A stretch of 64,000 bases of DNA from JAWPMT01 sp965242775 (GTDB lineage: Bacteria > Bacteroidota > Bacteroidia > Cytophagales > Cyclobacteriaceae). Location: positions 62,001 through 126,000 of the forward strand of contig CBDETI010000015.1 of assembly GCA_965242775.1 (NCBI GenBank), in the 5' to 3' direction. Within the stretch, counting starts at the first letter, position 1, and each line of letters starts with the position of its first letter. Below, piece after piece: positions 16,407 to 26,371 of the stretch. Below the pieces are notes generated by a model. That model worked only from the letters and a program-made list of their open reading frames with translations. It had not been told where the DNA came from and searched no databases. The translations under genes and the position numbers were made by a program.

Positions 16407-18668
16407 CTACCCGAAATTCACCTCTTCACCTAAAAACGGTTGCTGGTACAATCGCTTTTTAGTGGCTCCGTAGATCGCGTTGGCGAGTGCCGCAAAGATC
16501 GGTGGAAAAGGAGGCTCACCCATTCCGGTCGGATCAATTTCATTTTGCACAAAGTGCACATCGATCTCCCTTGGAGCCTCGGAGTGACGGATCATCCGGT
16601 ATTGATCGAAGTTGCTTTTCTCCGGAACCCCATTATTGAATTTCATTTCACCAAAAAGCGCATTACCAATACCATCGATAATAGCACCTTCCGCCATGTT
16701 GGCGGCCGCATCAGGATTCACAACAATGCCACAATCCATGGCGCAGGTAACTTTTTCAACCACCGGCCTTCCCCGCTCGACGCGTACATCTACTACGTGG
16801 GCAGCGTAGCTGTTGTGGCAGAAGTATGCTGATACTCCTCTTGAAATTCCAGGTTTGGGTGTCCCCCACGCCGACTTGTCTCGCACCAGTTCCAGGACCG
16901 CAATCAATCGGTCCACCTCATAATCATTGTTTTGACCAACCGGATCATTCTTTGCCCGATTCAGGAGATCCAAACGGAACTCAATGGGGTCTTTGCCTGC
17001 GGCTTCTGCCACCTCGTCCAGAAATGATTGCTCGGCACCTGCCAGGAAATTGGACCTGGGTGCTCGGAAAGCGCCGATGGTAATGTTTGAATCCAGTGCC
17101 CATTCTTCAGCGAGATAATTATCTATTGCACCAGCGGGGAATCTGTTGGCAGCTCCGCGTCCCAGCGGACTCTCGGGAATCCCGCCCCCTTTTACATGCC
17201 AAGCTACCAAATTGCCCCTTTTGTCCAGCGCGGCACGATAGGTTGCGGTATAGGTGGGTCGGTAAATTCCGTAAGTCATATCATCTTCGCGGGTGTACAT
17301 GAGCTTCACAGGTTTTTTCATTTGTCGCGAAATGACCGCCGCCTCTACCATGTAATGACCATATGCCCTGCGACCAAAGCCACCACCCATTCGTTCCATT
17401 TGGATATCAACTTTTTCCAAAGGCAATTCCAACCTCGCTGCGATAGACTTCTCAATGAACTCCGGTGCTTGAATAGGCCCTCTGAGCAAGGCATAGTCAG
17501 GCGTTACATCCGCGTAGCAGTTCATGGGTTCCATGGTATTGTGCGCCAGGTAAGGCGCGGAGTAGGTCCGTTCGATCACGGTCTCCGCATCGGCAAAAAC
17601 TTTTCCAGGGTTACCATCTTTTCGTAGTTCGGTCCCTGGCTTTGAAGCGAGTTCGTGCATATCTGCCAAGTGGCTGTTGGAGCTTTCCAGGCCTCCCGGG
17701 ACCGTAATGGTCACCTTTCTTCCGAACATGTCCATTGGATAGGAGTGTGTCCCAAAAGCTTCCCATTCCACTTTTAAAGCCTTTTTGGCCTGCATCACCT
17801 CCCAGGTGCTATTGCCAACAATCGCGACCATTTCATTATGCGTGTTGGTATCAAAGTAGTTCCTCTCGTAATCGTCCTCGAACGTCTTGAACGAAAAGAC
17901 TTCTTGGATACCCGACATGTCCTTGATGGAAGACTTGTCAAAAGATTTAAGCTTCATTCCGAATGCGGGCGGGTGAATGATCATCGCGTAAGCCATCCCC
18001 TCTGTTTTGACATCAACGCCAAACATCGGCTGGCCGGTGACGATCTTTTTGGCATCCACGTTCTTCCGAGACGTGCCAATGATGTTAAATTCCTGTAGCG
18101 TTTTTAAAGTCACTTCCTCAGGTGTGTCGATCTGAGCTGCAGCTGCAGCCATTTCACCGTAGGAAGCAGATTTTTCAGAAGCTTTGTGTGATAATCGGCC
18201 ATTGGCGGTGGTGACCTCATTCAAAGGAACTTGCCAGGTATTGGCCGCCGCTTGCCGTAATACGTGGCGGGCTGTAGCCCCGGCAAGTCTCAGGCTCCTC
18301 CAGGTCTGGCGGATCGACTGGCTTCCTCCAGAGAGTTGTCGAACGTACTTGTCGGTATCGAAGGGTGCTTGCTCGGAAATGACGTTTTTCCAATCCGTGT
18401 CCAGTTCATCCGCCACGATCATGGGCATGGAGGTCTTCAGGTTTTGTCCGAATTCGGGGTTCGGGACCCGCACTGTAACCACTCCGTTTTCACCGATTTT
18501 TAAATAAGAGTTCATTTCGAACCATTCTTCGGGCATTTGTAACACTTGTTCCTCCGTCCTCGCCGAACAGGAAGCCATCCAACTGAAGCTGATCATCAAC
18601 CCACCGCCCGCTGCAGCAGAGGTTTTGAGAAATGAACGCCGGCCTATTTTTGTTTTCAAAACTGTCAT
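16407..18668 (-). CDS. iorB: Molybdopterin-binding subunit of an IorB-type xanthine dehydrogenase-family oxidoreductase
   Basis: A 753-residue large subunit of a molybdenum hydroxylase, of the isoquinoline 1-oxidoreductase/aldehyde oxidase type. A Tat signal is visible at the N-terminus (GRRSFLKTSAAAGG), so the enzyme is probably exported folded, together with its small partner. Family features include GGGFGRRAYGHYMVEAA in the molybdopterin domain and, near the C-terminus, GMGEPPFPP with the expected catalytic Glu. It lies 12 bases after the Fe-S subunit gene. No FAD subunit gene is nearby, as is usual for the two-subunit IorAB type, which passes electrons to a membrane or periplasmic acceptor. 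The substrate is unknown. Confidence 0.93.
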   Translation of the reverse strand: MTVLKTKIGRRSFLKTSAAAGGGLMISFSWMASCSARTEEQVLQMPEEWFEMNSYLKIGENGVVTVRVPNPEFGQNLKTSMPMIVADELDTDWKNVISEQAPFDTDKYVRQLSGGSQSIRQTWRSLRLAGATARHVLRQAAANTWQVPLNEVTTANGRLSHKASEKSASYGEMAAAAAQIDTPEEVTLKTLQEFNIIGTSRKNVDAKKIVTGQPMFGVDVKTEGMAYAMIIHPPAFGMKLKSFDKSSIKDMSGIQEVFSFKTFEDDYERNYFDTNTHNEMVAIVGNSTWEVMQAKKALKVEWEAFGTHSYPMDMFGRKVTITVPGGLESSNSHLADMHELASKPGTELRKDGNPGKVFADAETVIERTYSAPYLAHNTMEPMNCYADVTPDYALLRGPIQAPEFIEKSIAARLELPLEKVDIQMERMGGGFGRRAYGHYMVEAAVISRQMKKPVKLMYTREDDMTYGIYRPTYTATYRAALDKRGNLVAWHVKGGGIPESPLGRGAANRFPAGAIDNYLAEEWALDSNITIGAFRAPRSNFLAGAEQSFLDEVAEAAGKDPIEFRLDLLNRAKNDPVGQNNDYEVDRLIAVLELVRDKSAWGTPKPGISRGVSAYFCHNSYAAHVVDVRVERGRPVVEKVTCAMDCGIVVNPDAAANMAEGAIIDGIGNALFGEMKFNNGVPEKSNFDQYRMIRHSEAPREIDVHFVQNEIDPTGMGEPPFPPIFAALANAIYGATKKRLYQQPFLGEEVNFG

Positions 18669-18680
18669 AACTCTTGGGGT

Positions 18681-19136
18681 TTAGGCGTTGGCCGCGGTTT
18701 GAATTGCTTTCTTAATTCTGGTGTAGGTACCACATCTACAGATATTCCCATTCATCGCGGCAGATATTTCATCCTCGGATGGCTTGGGGTTCTTATTCAG
18801 CAACGAGGCAGCGCTCATAATCTGTCCCGCTTGACAATAGCCACATTGTGGTACGTCGTGCTCAATCCAGGCTTCTTGCAGTGGGTGATCACCACTTTCA
18901 GACAGGCCTTCTATAGTAGTGATCTCTTTGCTACCAACTGCAGAAACTGGCAACTGACAGGCGCGCGTCGCAGTGCCGTTTAAATGGATGGTACAGGCGC
19001 CGCATTGCGCAATACCGCAACCGTATTTTGTGCCGGTCAATTCCAAATGATCCCGCAGCACCCACAGGATCGGCGTGGCAGGGTCCACGTCGACAGTGTG
19101 CTGTGAGCCATTAATGTTTAGAGAAAAAGAAGCCAT
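18681..19136 (-). CDS. iorA: 2Fe-2S subunit of the IorAB-type oxidoreductase
   Basis: A 151-residue electron-transfer subunit with two [2Fe-2S] clusters. The plant-type ferredoxin cluster has CGIAQCGACTIHLNG, and the C-terminal four-helix cluster has CGYCQAGQIMSA and CRCGTYTR. I start it at the ATG at 19136, giving MASFSLNINGSQHTV, the normal family start. A longer in-frame reading from 19199 would add 21 atypical residues. It has no signal peptide and probably travels through Tat with the large subunit. No cytochrome domain is fused. Confidence 0.93.
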   Translation of the reverse strand: MASFSLNINGSQHTVDVDPATPILWVLRDHLELTGTKYGCGIAQCGACTIHLNGTATRACQLPVSAVGSKEITTIEGLSESGDHPLQEAWIEHDVPQCGYCQAGQIMSAASLLNKNPKPSEDEISAAMNGNICRCGTYTRIKKAIQTAANA

Positions 19137-19139
19137 ACT

Positions 19140-19161
19140 TTGTGAATCGATGAATTCACAA
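19140..19161. promoter_or_regulatory. Perfect 8-bp inverted repeat upstream of iorA
   Basis: TTGTGAAT and ATTCACAA are separated by six bases, ending four bases upstream of the iorA ATG. It could be an operator for a dimeric regulator or a hairpin at the ribosome-binding region. The spacing differs from the CRP consensus. Confidence 0.45.
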
Positions 19162-19310
19162 TTTACGTGATTCGGAAGTGGATTCCTTACGATAATCAAA
19201 CAGGTATTGACATGAAACCGTCACCAATGGACGGAATGCGCAGATTGGCTCTCACCAAACACAACTGGGTCCAGGTCTGATTGTAGCTCCAATCTTACCC
19301 GCCCAAGCTT

Positions 19311-19724
19311 TTAGTGAGGGAGTTTGTTTCTCAATAATCCATAGACATAAGTGCCCAAAAGTGCCGACAGTATCACAACTGCAATAGCCGTAACACCATT
19401 TCCCAGGAGAATGAACATAGGTCCGGGACAAGCACCGGTCATAGCCCACCCAAGACCAAAAATGGTCCCGCCAATAAGATGCCTTGGGATCGTAAATTTT
19501 TTGGGATTAATGACGATAGGTTCTCCATGGACAGACTTTATTCCAAGCCTTTTGATCAGCTGGATAAAGATGATGCCAACAAACACTGCGGAACCAATAA
19601 CCCCATACATATGAAATGACTGGAACCGGAACATCTCGTAGATTCTGTACCAGGAAATCACTTCTGCTTTGGAAAGCGTTATCCCGAATATGACGCCAAT
19701 AAATAGGTATCTGAGAAACTTCAT
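19311..19724 (-). CDS. YeeE/YedE-family sulfur-compound transporter, second half
   Basis: A 137-residue membrane protein with four hydrophobic segments. It has the conserved motif GLGWAMTGACPGP, whose Cys is the family's hallmark in proteins that take up thiosulfate or related sulfur species. It lies ten bases after its partner at 19735-20310. In many Bacteroidota the transporter is split into two short genes like this one. Exact substrate unknown. Confidence 0.88.
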   Translation of the reverse strand: MKFLRYLFIGVIFGITLSKAEVISWYRIYEMFRFQSFHMYGVIGSAVFVGIIFIQLIKRLGIKSVHGEPIVINPKKFTIPRHLIGGTIFGLGWAMTGACPGPMFILLGNGVTAIAVVILSALLGTYVYGLLRNKLPH

Positions 19725-19734
19725 AATTCCAGGA

Positions 19735-20310
19735 CTAGATTGACAGTAGCGTCGGCAGGACCAAATAGGTTACAAAGAGACCACCGATAAAAAAACCGAT
19801 GACTGCTATCAACGATGCAGGCTGGAGGTCACTGAGTCCGCTGATCGCATGACCAGAAGTACATCCGCCGGCGTAGCGGGTCCCAAACCCAACGAAAAAT
19901 CCTCCAATCACCAACATAAGGAACCCTCTGATGGAAAGCAGTGAATCCCACGAAAACAATGATACCGGCGCTAACGAGCTACCAGGATCTTCGATACCAT
20001 AGCCCCGAAGCTCCTCGATAGTAGCCTCGGAAATATGTACCGCCGCTGATGGCGTGAGGTACAGGTGAGCAATAACGCCCCCGATAACCAACCCACCGGC
20101 AAACACCAAATTCCACATCTGAGAACGCCAATCAAAATCGAAGAACTCACAATTTTTTCCTGCTCCTAAAATGGAACAAATGGTGCGCAGGTTTGAAGAA
20201 ATGCCAAAAGTGTCTCCAAGGAAAAGTAGTGAAAACATCACTGTGGCAATGACTGGTCCGGCGACGTACCAGGGCCAGGGTTGGCTAACAAACTCAATTA
20301 TATTATTCAT
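19735..20310 (-). CDS. YeeE/YedE-family sulfur-compound transporter, first half
   Basis: A 191-residue membrane protein with about five hydrophobic segments. The motif GTRYAGGCTSGHAISGLS carries the conserved Cys of the YeeE/YedE family, and a second Cys lies in GAGKNCEFFDFDW. Together with the next gene it should form the complete pore with two pseudo-symmetric halves. No rhodanese or persulfide dioxygenase gene is adjacent in this window. Confidence 0.9.
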   Translation of the reverse strand: MNNIIEFVSQPWPWYVAGPVIATVMFSLLFLGDTFGISSNLRTICSILGAGKNCEFFDFDWRSQMWNLVFAGGLVIGGVIAHLYLTPSAAVHISEATIEELRGYGIEDPGSSLAPVSLFSWDSLLSIRGFLMLVIGGFFVGFGTRYAGGCTSGHAISGLSDLQPASLIAVIGFFIGGLFVTYLVLPTLLSI

Positions 20311-20532
20311 GTTAAAAGTCTATGGGTCGATGGTTGAATGGCATCCTGAAGGGGCCGGATGGATGACTAACCCCAATACCTGCTGATTTGTTCCGGTGGT
20401 ATGATCAACGTTGATGCCGGCAAAGCCGCATCGCTCAGCCTGGAAAGGAATGGTCAATCAGTAAGTTTATAACTTCTGCCATGCCTATTTTTAATAAGTC
20501 ACTCGAGATTCCCAAGTTCTAAACACCTGGTA

Positions 20533-21039
20533 ATGGAAGAAAAAATCGAAATCAAACCCTCCACCGAAAAAAGGATAGGCGGCTACCTACACCGAGTTAC
20601 ACCCGTCGCTAACAAGTCGGGTGAAATACTGAATTATGTACTCAAGCCGCTGATGGTGGAATTTAAACTGAGAGACATTTTTCAGGTTTCCGTAGGCTCT
20701 GCCTTGTTGGCCATTCCGGTCTCATTCACAGAGGAGGCGTGGAGGCTGGCTGAAACATTGCCCAATATCAATATCATAGGCATCACCCTATTCTCTATAC
20801 TGCTAACCTCCATATTCATCTATTTCAACTTTTACCGTATCTCTTTCAAAGGATACAAATTTGAGTTTGTCAAACGAGTTCTTGGGACCTACCTAATTTC
20901 CATGGCGATTGTGGCTATTATTCTGACACTCATCGACAAATGCCCCTGGGGCATCGATAACTTACTGGCACTAAAGCGAATAGTGATTGTGGCTTTTCCT
21001 GCCGCAATGAGTGGAACGCTTAGTGATTCGATCAAATAG
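20533..21039 (+). CDS. DUF2391-like integral membrane protein
   Basis: A 168-residue protein. A hydrophilic N-terminus of about 50 residues is followed by about four membrane segments (for example LFSILLTSIFIYFNF and ISMAIVAIILTLI). The motif FTEEAWRLAETLP in front of the second membrane segment is typical of the DUF2391 family of uncharacterised membrane proteins. Function unknown. It is a single gene on the plus strand, convergent with the ccsBA gene. Confidence 0.7.
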   Translation: MEEKIEIKPSTEKRIGGYLHRVTPVANKSGEILNYVLKPLMVEFKLRDIFQVSVGSALLAIPVSFTEEAWRLAETLPNINIIGITLFSILLTSIFIYFNFYRISFKGYKFEFVKRVLGTYLISMAIVAIILTLIDKCPWGIDNLLALKRIVIVAFPAAMSGTLSDSIK

Positions 21040-21054
21040 CTTTATATGTAAAAA

Positions 21055-24000
21055 TCATGCACGGACTATTTGACCTTTCCGCAAATAGGCCAGGATACCC
21101 AGGGACATTACCAAGAAAACAACCCAATAAACAAACTGCGGTATGGGGAGTGGGTCACCAGCGGCATAGGAATGAAGACCGGACAGATAGTAATTGACAC
21201 CAAAAGAGGTCATTATAATAGAGAAAAAGGCAACAACACTGGCCAAGCCAAAAGCATAGGGCCCTCTCAATCCTGGTACGAGCCGCATGTGCAGGACCAC
21301 CGCATAGACAATAATCGAAATCAACGCCCATGTTTCCTTTGGGTCCCAGCCCCAGTACCTCCCCCAAGATTCATTGGCCCACACGCCTCCCAAAAAGGTT
21401 CCAATCGCTAGCATAAATAGACCAATGGTCATGGATAATTCATTGATGTAAGTCAGTTCTTTTATCGGACGGGCAAGGCTTTCGTGCTTGATGCTCATAA
21501 AAATGAGTACCAATAGTCCTAGCAAGGCAGAAAGCGCAAGGGGAGCGTAGCTGCTGACAATGATCGCAACGTGTATTTTCAACCAGTAGGATTTGAGCAC
21601 CGGGACCAGGCTGGTTATCTCCGGGTTCAACCAGTCCAGAAAGGAAACAAAAAGCAAAGTACCTCCGAAAATAGCTACCACCGGCAAGATAAAATCGCTT
21701 TTCCTGTGGAAAATAAAACCGAAAAGAAAGAGCGCCCAAGCCACCAAAATGATCATTTCATAACCGTTGCTCCAGGGAGGATATCCCCCAGCATACCAAC
21801 GCAAAATCATATTGGCGCTCAATGCCAGAAAAGCCATAGCTGTCAATACTACTCCAGCGTAATATCCAATATTCAGCCCTCGAGATTGAAAGAAGACACG
21901 ACAAATGGCTATCACCAGTAAGTACATACCCAACATCCAATACACTGGGAAAAGTCGGTTGTAAATATTCAACTTGTTGTAAAGCAACTCTGCTCTCACG
22001 CTACTTTCATCCGGCATGATCGCGGCACCCATGGTATTCTGAAATGTCCGAATGTACCGTAGCTTGTTGTCTGCCTCCGTCCAGGTGTTATTCAACTGAG
22101 CCTCTCGAATATCACGATAATAGGAAGCCATGATATTGCGAACAAACAAGGAATCTTCCTGCTTGAAACCTGCATGTTGAAATTGACTATTGAACCACAT
22201 GTGATCCTCTGCAGTAGGCTGTGGAAAAACCTTCAGGTAATTGCCCGTTAGTGCTTGGTACAGGATATTGAAGCGTTCATCGACTTTGATGATCTCATTG
22301 TCTTGTTCGGATCGTTCCGCAGGCTTTTTTCGCAATGCAACTTGGACCGCCTCCAACAATTTGTACACTCCATTTTCATCAATCAACTCCTGAAAGGTCA
22401 ACAAGGAACGGTCTTCAATTTCCAACATTTCAAGCAACACCCTTCCCTTCTTCTCGTCCACTTTGATCAATGGCATGTCCTTCCACGCCAGGGGGCTTTG
22501 GTGAATGGAAAGAAATACCTGATCACTGTTGAGCAGATGAAGAGCTCCGTTCTCATTTACCGGATAGCTGGTTTTTCGCGTGAGTTTACGCAAGAATTCC
22601 GATGAGAGCGTATTGATCGGCTTGATCCGGCCATCCATGTCCTGGACCATCAGTTTTCCAAAACTTGCAGCGTGCTGTTGGTCAATGACATAGCTAAACG
22701 ACGCTTCTTCCGACCCGTCCACAGGACCTGCGAGCAAGCCAACAGGAAATAGCATTATGATGACCACCCCCCCTTTCAGCGCATTTAATTTTTTGCTTAC
22801 TTGTCTGAACCTGGAATTGCGACCGAAAAGGGTTAGCATCATACCCAGTCCCATAAGCAGGTAGCCGAGGTAGCTTATTTGCGTTCCCCAATAATCCTGA
22901 TTCACCGACAGTACAGTGCCCAATTCATCCAAATCGTAGGAAGCCTGAAAAAAGCGGTAACCTCGGTGGTCCAATACGTTGTTCATAGAGATTCTGACGG
23001 GGAAATCCCCTTCAGGGTCTTTGACGACCAACTCACTGGCGTATGACGATGGGCTTACTGATCCAGGGTATCGCTCCAGTTGAAAATCATTCAGGTGCAA
23101 CGAGAAAGGCAGCGTGATCAACTTTGGACCATAGGAAACGCCCACCAGATAGTCACCAACCACAGTTTCCTGCATGGGGCTAAAAACTCCGTCCAGTGCT
23201 GCCAGTATAATGTGTCTTTGCTCGTCCTTTGCCCTTAGATTCACAAACAGCAGATCCGCAGCACTTTGTGCTTGCTCCTTGTCCTCTGTTGTTTGATAGG
23301 CCAGCGTCTTTCCCTCATGAACCTGGCTTAATACAAAATTCAGATGCTCTGATTGGTACAGGGCCCGCAGATGAAGCGTATCAACTACTCCCGGGTCTAG
23401 CACGCCGACTTGCTGATTGGCCATTACCATATAGTTAAAGGCCTCGGGCGACTCGATCAGGAAAGAACCGGCTTGCCTGGCGATGTTGATGGCTCCTGCT
23501 TTCTGGTTGTCCAGGGTAAACTCATGTCCATTGATAAAGACACCCGATCCACTTTCCAGGTAAAAGCTTTTCCTTCCATCATTCACTACGGCGACAAGTT
23601 CGACCACAGACTGTGTGGAATTTCCTTCCACCAATGACTGTACCGCGTCCGGCACGAAACGTGAGATACCCATCTGAAGTGGTGCATCGGCGCTTCCGGT
23701 CCGCACTTCCAGGTCAGGCTGCTGCAATCGGGTGGCTCGGATTGGCTCAACCAGTGTCCAGCGTTGATTGCCAAGTTGCACTTCGATACTTAAATAGCGC
23801 TCTTGGGAAATAACAGTATTGGATTGCTGTCCTTCCCGGATCCGCATCAGGCCTTCGTAGCCTGTATATCTCGTTACCGCAGCACCTACAAGAATCACAA
23901 TAAAAGCGACATGAAATAGGAGGATATTCAACTTTCCTTTTCGCAGAAGTTTGTATTTGAAGATGTTCCCCAAAAAATTGATCGCCAGGATAAACATCAA

Positions 24001-24156
24001 TACTTCAAACCACCAGGCATTGTAGACCACCCCCCGGGCAGCAGGTGTACCGAAATCATTTTCGACAAATGTGGCGACCGCCATGGATACGCCAAAAGCG
24101 ATCAGAGCCAATAGGGTCAATTTATTGGAAAAGAGAATGGAGGCTATTTTCTTCAT
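21055..24156 (-). CDS. ccsBA: System II cytochrome c biogenesis fusion protein CcsBA (ResB-CcsA)
   Basis: A 1033-residue membrane protein that delivers haem across the cytoplasmic membrane and attaches it to apocytochromes c. The N-terminal part is ResB-like (membrane segments at about residues 12-30, 45-65 and 78-95, then a large periplasmic domain). The C-terminal part is CcsA-like with six or more membrane segments and the haem-handling WWD motif (WGRYWGWDPKETW), plus His residues such as LKIHVAI and LHMRL. It ends the nrf module and follows nrfA by 66 bases. A dedicated synthetase may be needed for the CxxCK haem of NrfA, though it could also serve other cytochromes. Confidence 0.93.
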   Translation of the reverse strand: MKKIASILFSNKLTLLALIAFGVSMAVATFVENDFGTPAARGVVYNAWWFEVLMFILAINFLGNIFKYKLLRKGKLNILLFHVAFIVILVGAAVTRYTGYEGLMRIREGQQSNTVISQERYLSIEVQLGNQRWTLVEPIRATRLQQPDLEVRTGSADAPLQMGISRFVPDAVQSLVEGNSTQSVVELVAVVNDGRKSFYLESGSGVFINGHEFTLDNQKAGAINIARQAGSFLIESPEAFNYMVMANQQVGVLDPGVVDTLHLRALYQSEHLNFVLSQVHEGKTLAYQTTEDKEQAQSAADLLFVNLRAKDEQRHIILAALDGVFSPMQETVVGDYLVGVSYGPKLITLPFSLHLNDFQLERYPGSVSPSSYASELVVKDPEGDFPVRISMNNVLDHRGYRFFQASYDLDELGTVLSVNQDYWGTQISYLGYLLMGLGMMLTLFGRNSRFRQVSKKLNALKGGVVIIMLFPVGLLAGPVDGSEEASFSYVIDQQHAASFGKLMVQDMDGRIKPINTLSSEFLRKLTRKTSYPVNENGALHLLNSDQVFLSIHQSPLAWKDMPLIKVDEKKGRVLLEMLEIEDRSLLTFQELIDENGVYKLLEAVQVALRKKPAERSEQDNEIIKVDERFNILYQALTGNYLKVFPQPTAEDHMWFNSQFQHAGFKQEDSLFVRNIMASYYRDIREAQLNNTWTEADNKLRYIRTFQNTMGAAIMPDESSVRAELLYNKLNIYNRLFPVYWMLGMYLLVIAICRVFFQSRGLNIGYYAGVVLTAMAFLALSANMILRWYAGGYPPWSNGYEMIILVAWALFLFGFIFHRKSDFILPVVAIFGGTLLFVSFLDWLNPEITSLVPVLKSYWLKIHVAIIVSSYAPLALSALLGLLVLIFMSIKHESLARPIKELTYINELSMTIGLFMLAIGTFLGGVWANESWGRYWGWDPKETWALISIIVYAVVLHMRLVPGLRGPYAFGLASVVAFFSIIMTSFGVNYYLSGLHSYAAGDPLPIPQFVYWVVFLVMSLGILAYLRKGQIVRA

Positions 24157-24222
24157 GGAATGGGACTACTGACCGGGAAAGTGATTAAACCCGCTTGCTA
24201 CCTTTAAAAAAGGGAGGCTGAG

Positions 24223-25725
24223 TTACTTCTGAGAAACAGTCTTCACCTCCAGCTGTGCTTCGCGTGCCTGGGCTTCTTCCAGCCACTGAGGAATGATATT
24301 TTCCTTAAAAATTGCTTTCTCTTGTTCGAGCTTCGTCATATCCAATCCGGCAAATTCTTGCGCTTTCGCTTTAGTGGATATATCCGGGTAGGGCACTTCT
24401 TCTGTATAGCCCAGCTCGGCAAGCAGCCGGGCCAATTTGATGCGGGCCTCCTGTGCGGTAGCTGTCGCTGAAGAAACGATCCGACTCACCTCAACCGGGG
24501 CATGAAACGAACCGCCGTGTGAGGCCACGGAATAATCCCACCGCCATTGTGCATGCCGGATGTCGGTAAGAATTGGTGTCATTTGCTCTTCCGTCGCTCC
24601 CAGATCCCAGGCTTTCCTGGCCTCAACGTGTGCCCTGACGATCAATTGCTCGAGCTCCTGCTGGGTCTTTTTGATCTTCCTCTGTTTGTCGTAAACATTG
24701 GCTATAAGCTCATTTTTATCCTGTCGATGGCACACTTGACAGGAATTTGCCGGGTTTGCCAAAGGTGAACGGATGTGGTGATCTGTAAATTTCTGACCTC
24801 CTTCTGTTTTATATGGCATATGACAATCTGCACAGGAAACTCCCCGCTTGGCGTGAATCCCCTGTTGAAAGAGCTCATAACCAGGATGCTGCGCTTTCAA
24901 CATGGGCGCCTTACTTATGGCATGCGTCCAGTCCTTAAACTCCAGGTTGTCGTAATATTCCTCCATGGCTTCCACACTCATACCCTCTTTCCATGGAAAA
25001 GTTAAATACGGCACCCCTTCCTTTCCGGGTAAGTTCTTATTGAAGTAGTACTCCACATGGCATTGTGCACATACCAGCGAACGCATCTCCTGATGTGTAG
25101 CTTGCCCTATCTCTTTCCCCATGGACTGGAACGCCTCTATCAACGCAGGCCGAGATATTTGCAAGGACATGGTTTTTGGATTGTGACAGTCCGCACAACC
25201 AATGGGATTGACAACTTCCGAACCCTTGTCCGCCCACTTGCCTGAATAGAATTCTTTGATCCCGATTTCATTCATAAGCCGGGGCACGTCCGGGCTTTTA
25301 CAGGACCAACAAGTACTAGGCATCGGTCCGGTTCCAGGGCCAGTAGGCCCACCGGTTCGCAAAGTATTGTGCAAGTCTTCTATGGCATAGCCATGGCCCC
25401 TGGGCTGATTATAGTCTTTTGAAAAGCCGTAACCTGCCCAAAGCACTACCAGTTCGGGGTTTTCTTCCAGGGCATCCCGTAGCTTCGAGCCATTGAGATA
25501 ACTGGCAAAAGAGGTATCTCGTGTTTGCATAAAAGACTGGTACTGTCTGGGGAAGTTTTCACCCCAAACCGCATTGCGAGGTTCGTTTTCACCAATTTGT
25601 ACTTGCGGTTGATAGGCAAACTGGCTTTCGGCCTTTCTGCTTAGTATACTGTTTGCCAGAACACTTAATAGCAAGACAATTGCTACGGTGGCTCCAAATA
25701 ACAACCAGTTTTTCGGACTATTCAT
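24223..25725 (-). CDS. nrfA: Ammonia-forming cytochrome c nitrite reductase, catalytic subunit
   Basis: NrfA reduces nitrite to ammonium with six electrons in the periplasm. The 500-residue protein has an N-terminal membrane segment or signal (about residues 7-26) and five haem-binding motifs: CWSCK (the catalytic haem with Lys ligand), then CADCH, CAQCH, CADCH and CQVCH. The segment KAQHPGYELFQQGIHAKRGV fits the calcium-site and active-site region. It overlaps nrfH by eight bases, as a two-gene unit. Length is normal. Confidence 0.97.
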   Translation of the reverse strand: MNSPKNWLLFGATVAIVLLLSVLANSILSRKAESQFAYQPQVQIGENEPRNAVWGENFPRQYQSFMQTRDTSFASYLNGSKLRDALEENPELVVLWAGYGFSKDYNQPRGHGYAIEDLHNTLRTGGPTGPGTGPMPSTCWSCKSPDVPRLMNEIGIKEFYSGKWADKGSEVVNPIGCADCHNPKTMSLQISRPALIEAFQSMGKEIGQATHQEMRSLVCAQCHVEYYFNKNLPGKEGVPYLTFPWKEGMSVEAMEEYYDNLEFKDWTHAISKAPMLKAQHPGYELFQQGIHAKRGVSCADCHMPYKTEGGQKFTDHHIRSPLANPANSCQVCHRQDKNELIANVYDKQRKIKKTQQELEQLIVRAHVEARKAWDLGATEEQMTPILTDIRHAQWRWDYSVASHGGSFHAPVEVSRIVSSATATAQEARIKLARLLAELGYTEEVPYPDISTKAKAQEFAGLDMTKLEQEKAIFKENIIPQWLEEAQAREAQLEVKTVSQK

Positions 25726-26329
25726 CTTCTAGGGATTTAGGTTCAGTGGCTTCTTTCAGCCATTTAGGGATCAAAAGTTCTTGTTCGGCTTGCAGGGGTA
25801 TGGGTTCGATATGATATCCCACAGAAGAAAGGCTCCTCACCCGACTGTGCGGTGTTTCTCTATGGCACTCCCAGCAAGTCCGTTCCAGCCGATCGCTGGT
25901 ATGCGTGGCGGTCCATGATTGCATTTTAGCATCAGTTACCTGGTCCACATGGCATCTAATGCAATTATTCTGCACTGCCTGTTGGCCAGCCTCGTGCATT
26001 ACAATGGCTTCAGGCTCTGCCCGAAGGGTGTAAATCGTTGCATGATAGATCCCATCTTTTGCCTTGAAAGCGTATTGCTTAAATACATTGTCGTGTGGCA
26101 CATGGCAGTCATTGCAAGAAGCCACCTCACGATGTGAGCTGTGGTTCCAGGTGATGTATTGGGGAGTCATCACATGACAGTTGATACACGCCCGCGGATC
26201 GTCGGTCAGGTAGGAGGCGACATTGGCCACTTTCGCAATGTACGCACCCAATCCAACGATGGCCCCTAGTAGCACAATAACGACAGGCTTCCAGGCTTTA
26301 GGAGGTTTTATTCGTTGGATCAGCGTCAT
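25718..26329 (-). CDS. nrfH: NrfH-type tetrahaem quinol dehydrogenase subunit
   Basis: NrfH takes electrons from menaquinol and passes them to NrfA. The 203-residue protein has one N-terminal membrane anchor (about residues 16-36) and four haem motifs: CINCH, CNDCH, CIRCH and CWECH. It belongs to the NapC/NirT family. The C-terminal region after the last haem (about 45 residues) is longer than strictly needed and ends in an acidic tail. It precedes and overlaps nrfA. Confidence 0.95.
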   Translation of the reverse strand: MTLIQRIKPPKAWKPVVIVLLGAIVGLGAYIAKVANVASYLTDDPRACINCHVMTPQYITWNHSSHREVASCNDCHVPHDNVFKQYAFKAKDGIYHATIYTLRAEPEAIVMHEAGQQAVQNNCIRCHVDQVTDAKMQSWTATHTSDRLERTCWECHRETPHSRVRSLSSVGYHIEPIPLQAEQELLIPKWLKEATEPKSLEDE

Positions 26330-26371
26330 ATCTAAAGGTATCGAAATATGGGTTCAGGCTGCACGTCTCTT

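Noticed and set aside
20403..20414. ATCAACGTTGAT palindrome upstream of the YeeE/YedE genes
   Set aside because: It contains FNR-like halves but in the inverted order, with no spacer, and its distance to either gene gives no clear role; a 12-bp palindrome can occur by chance.
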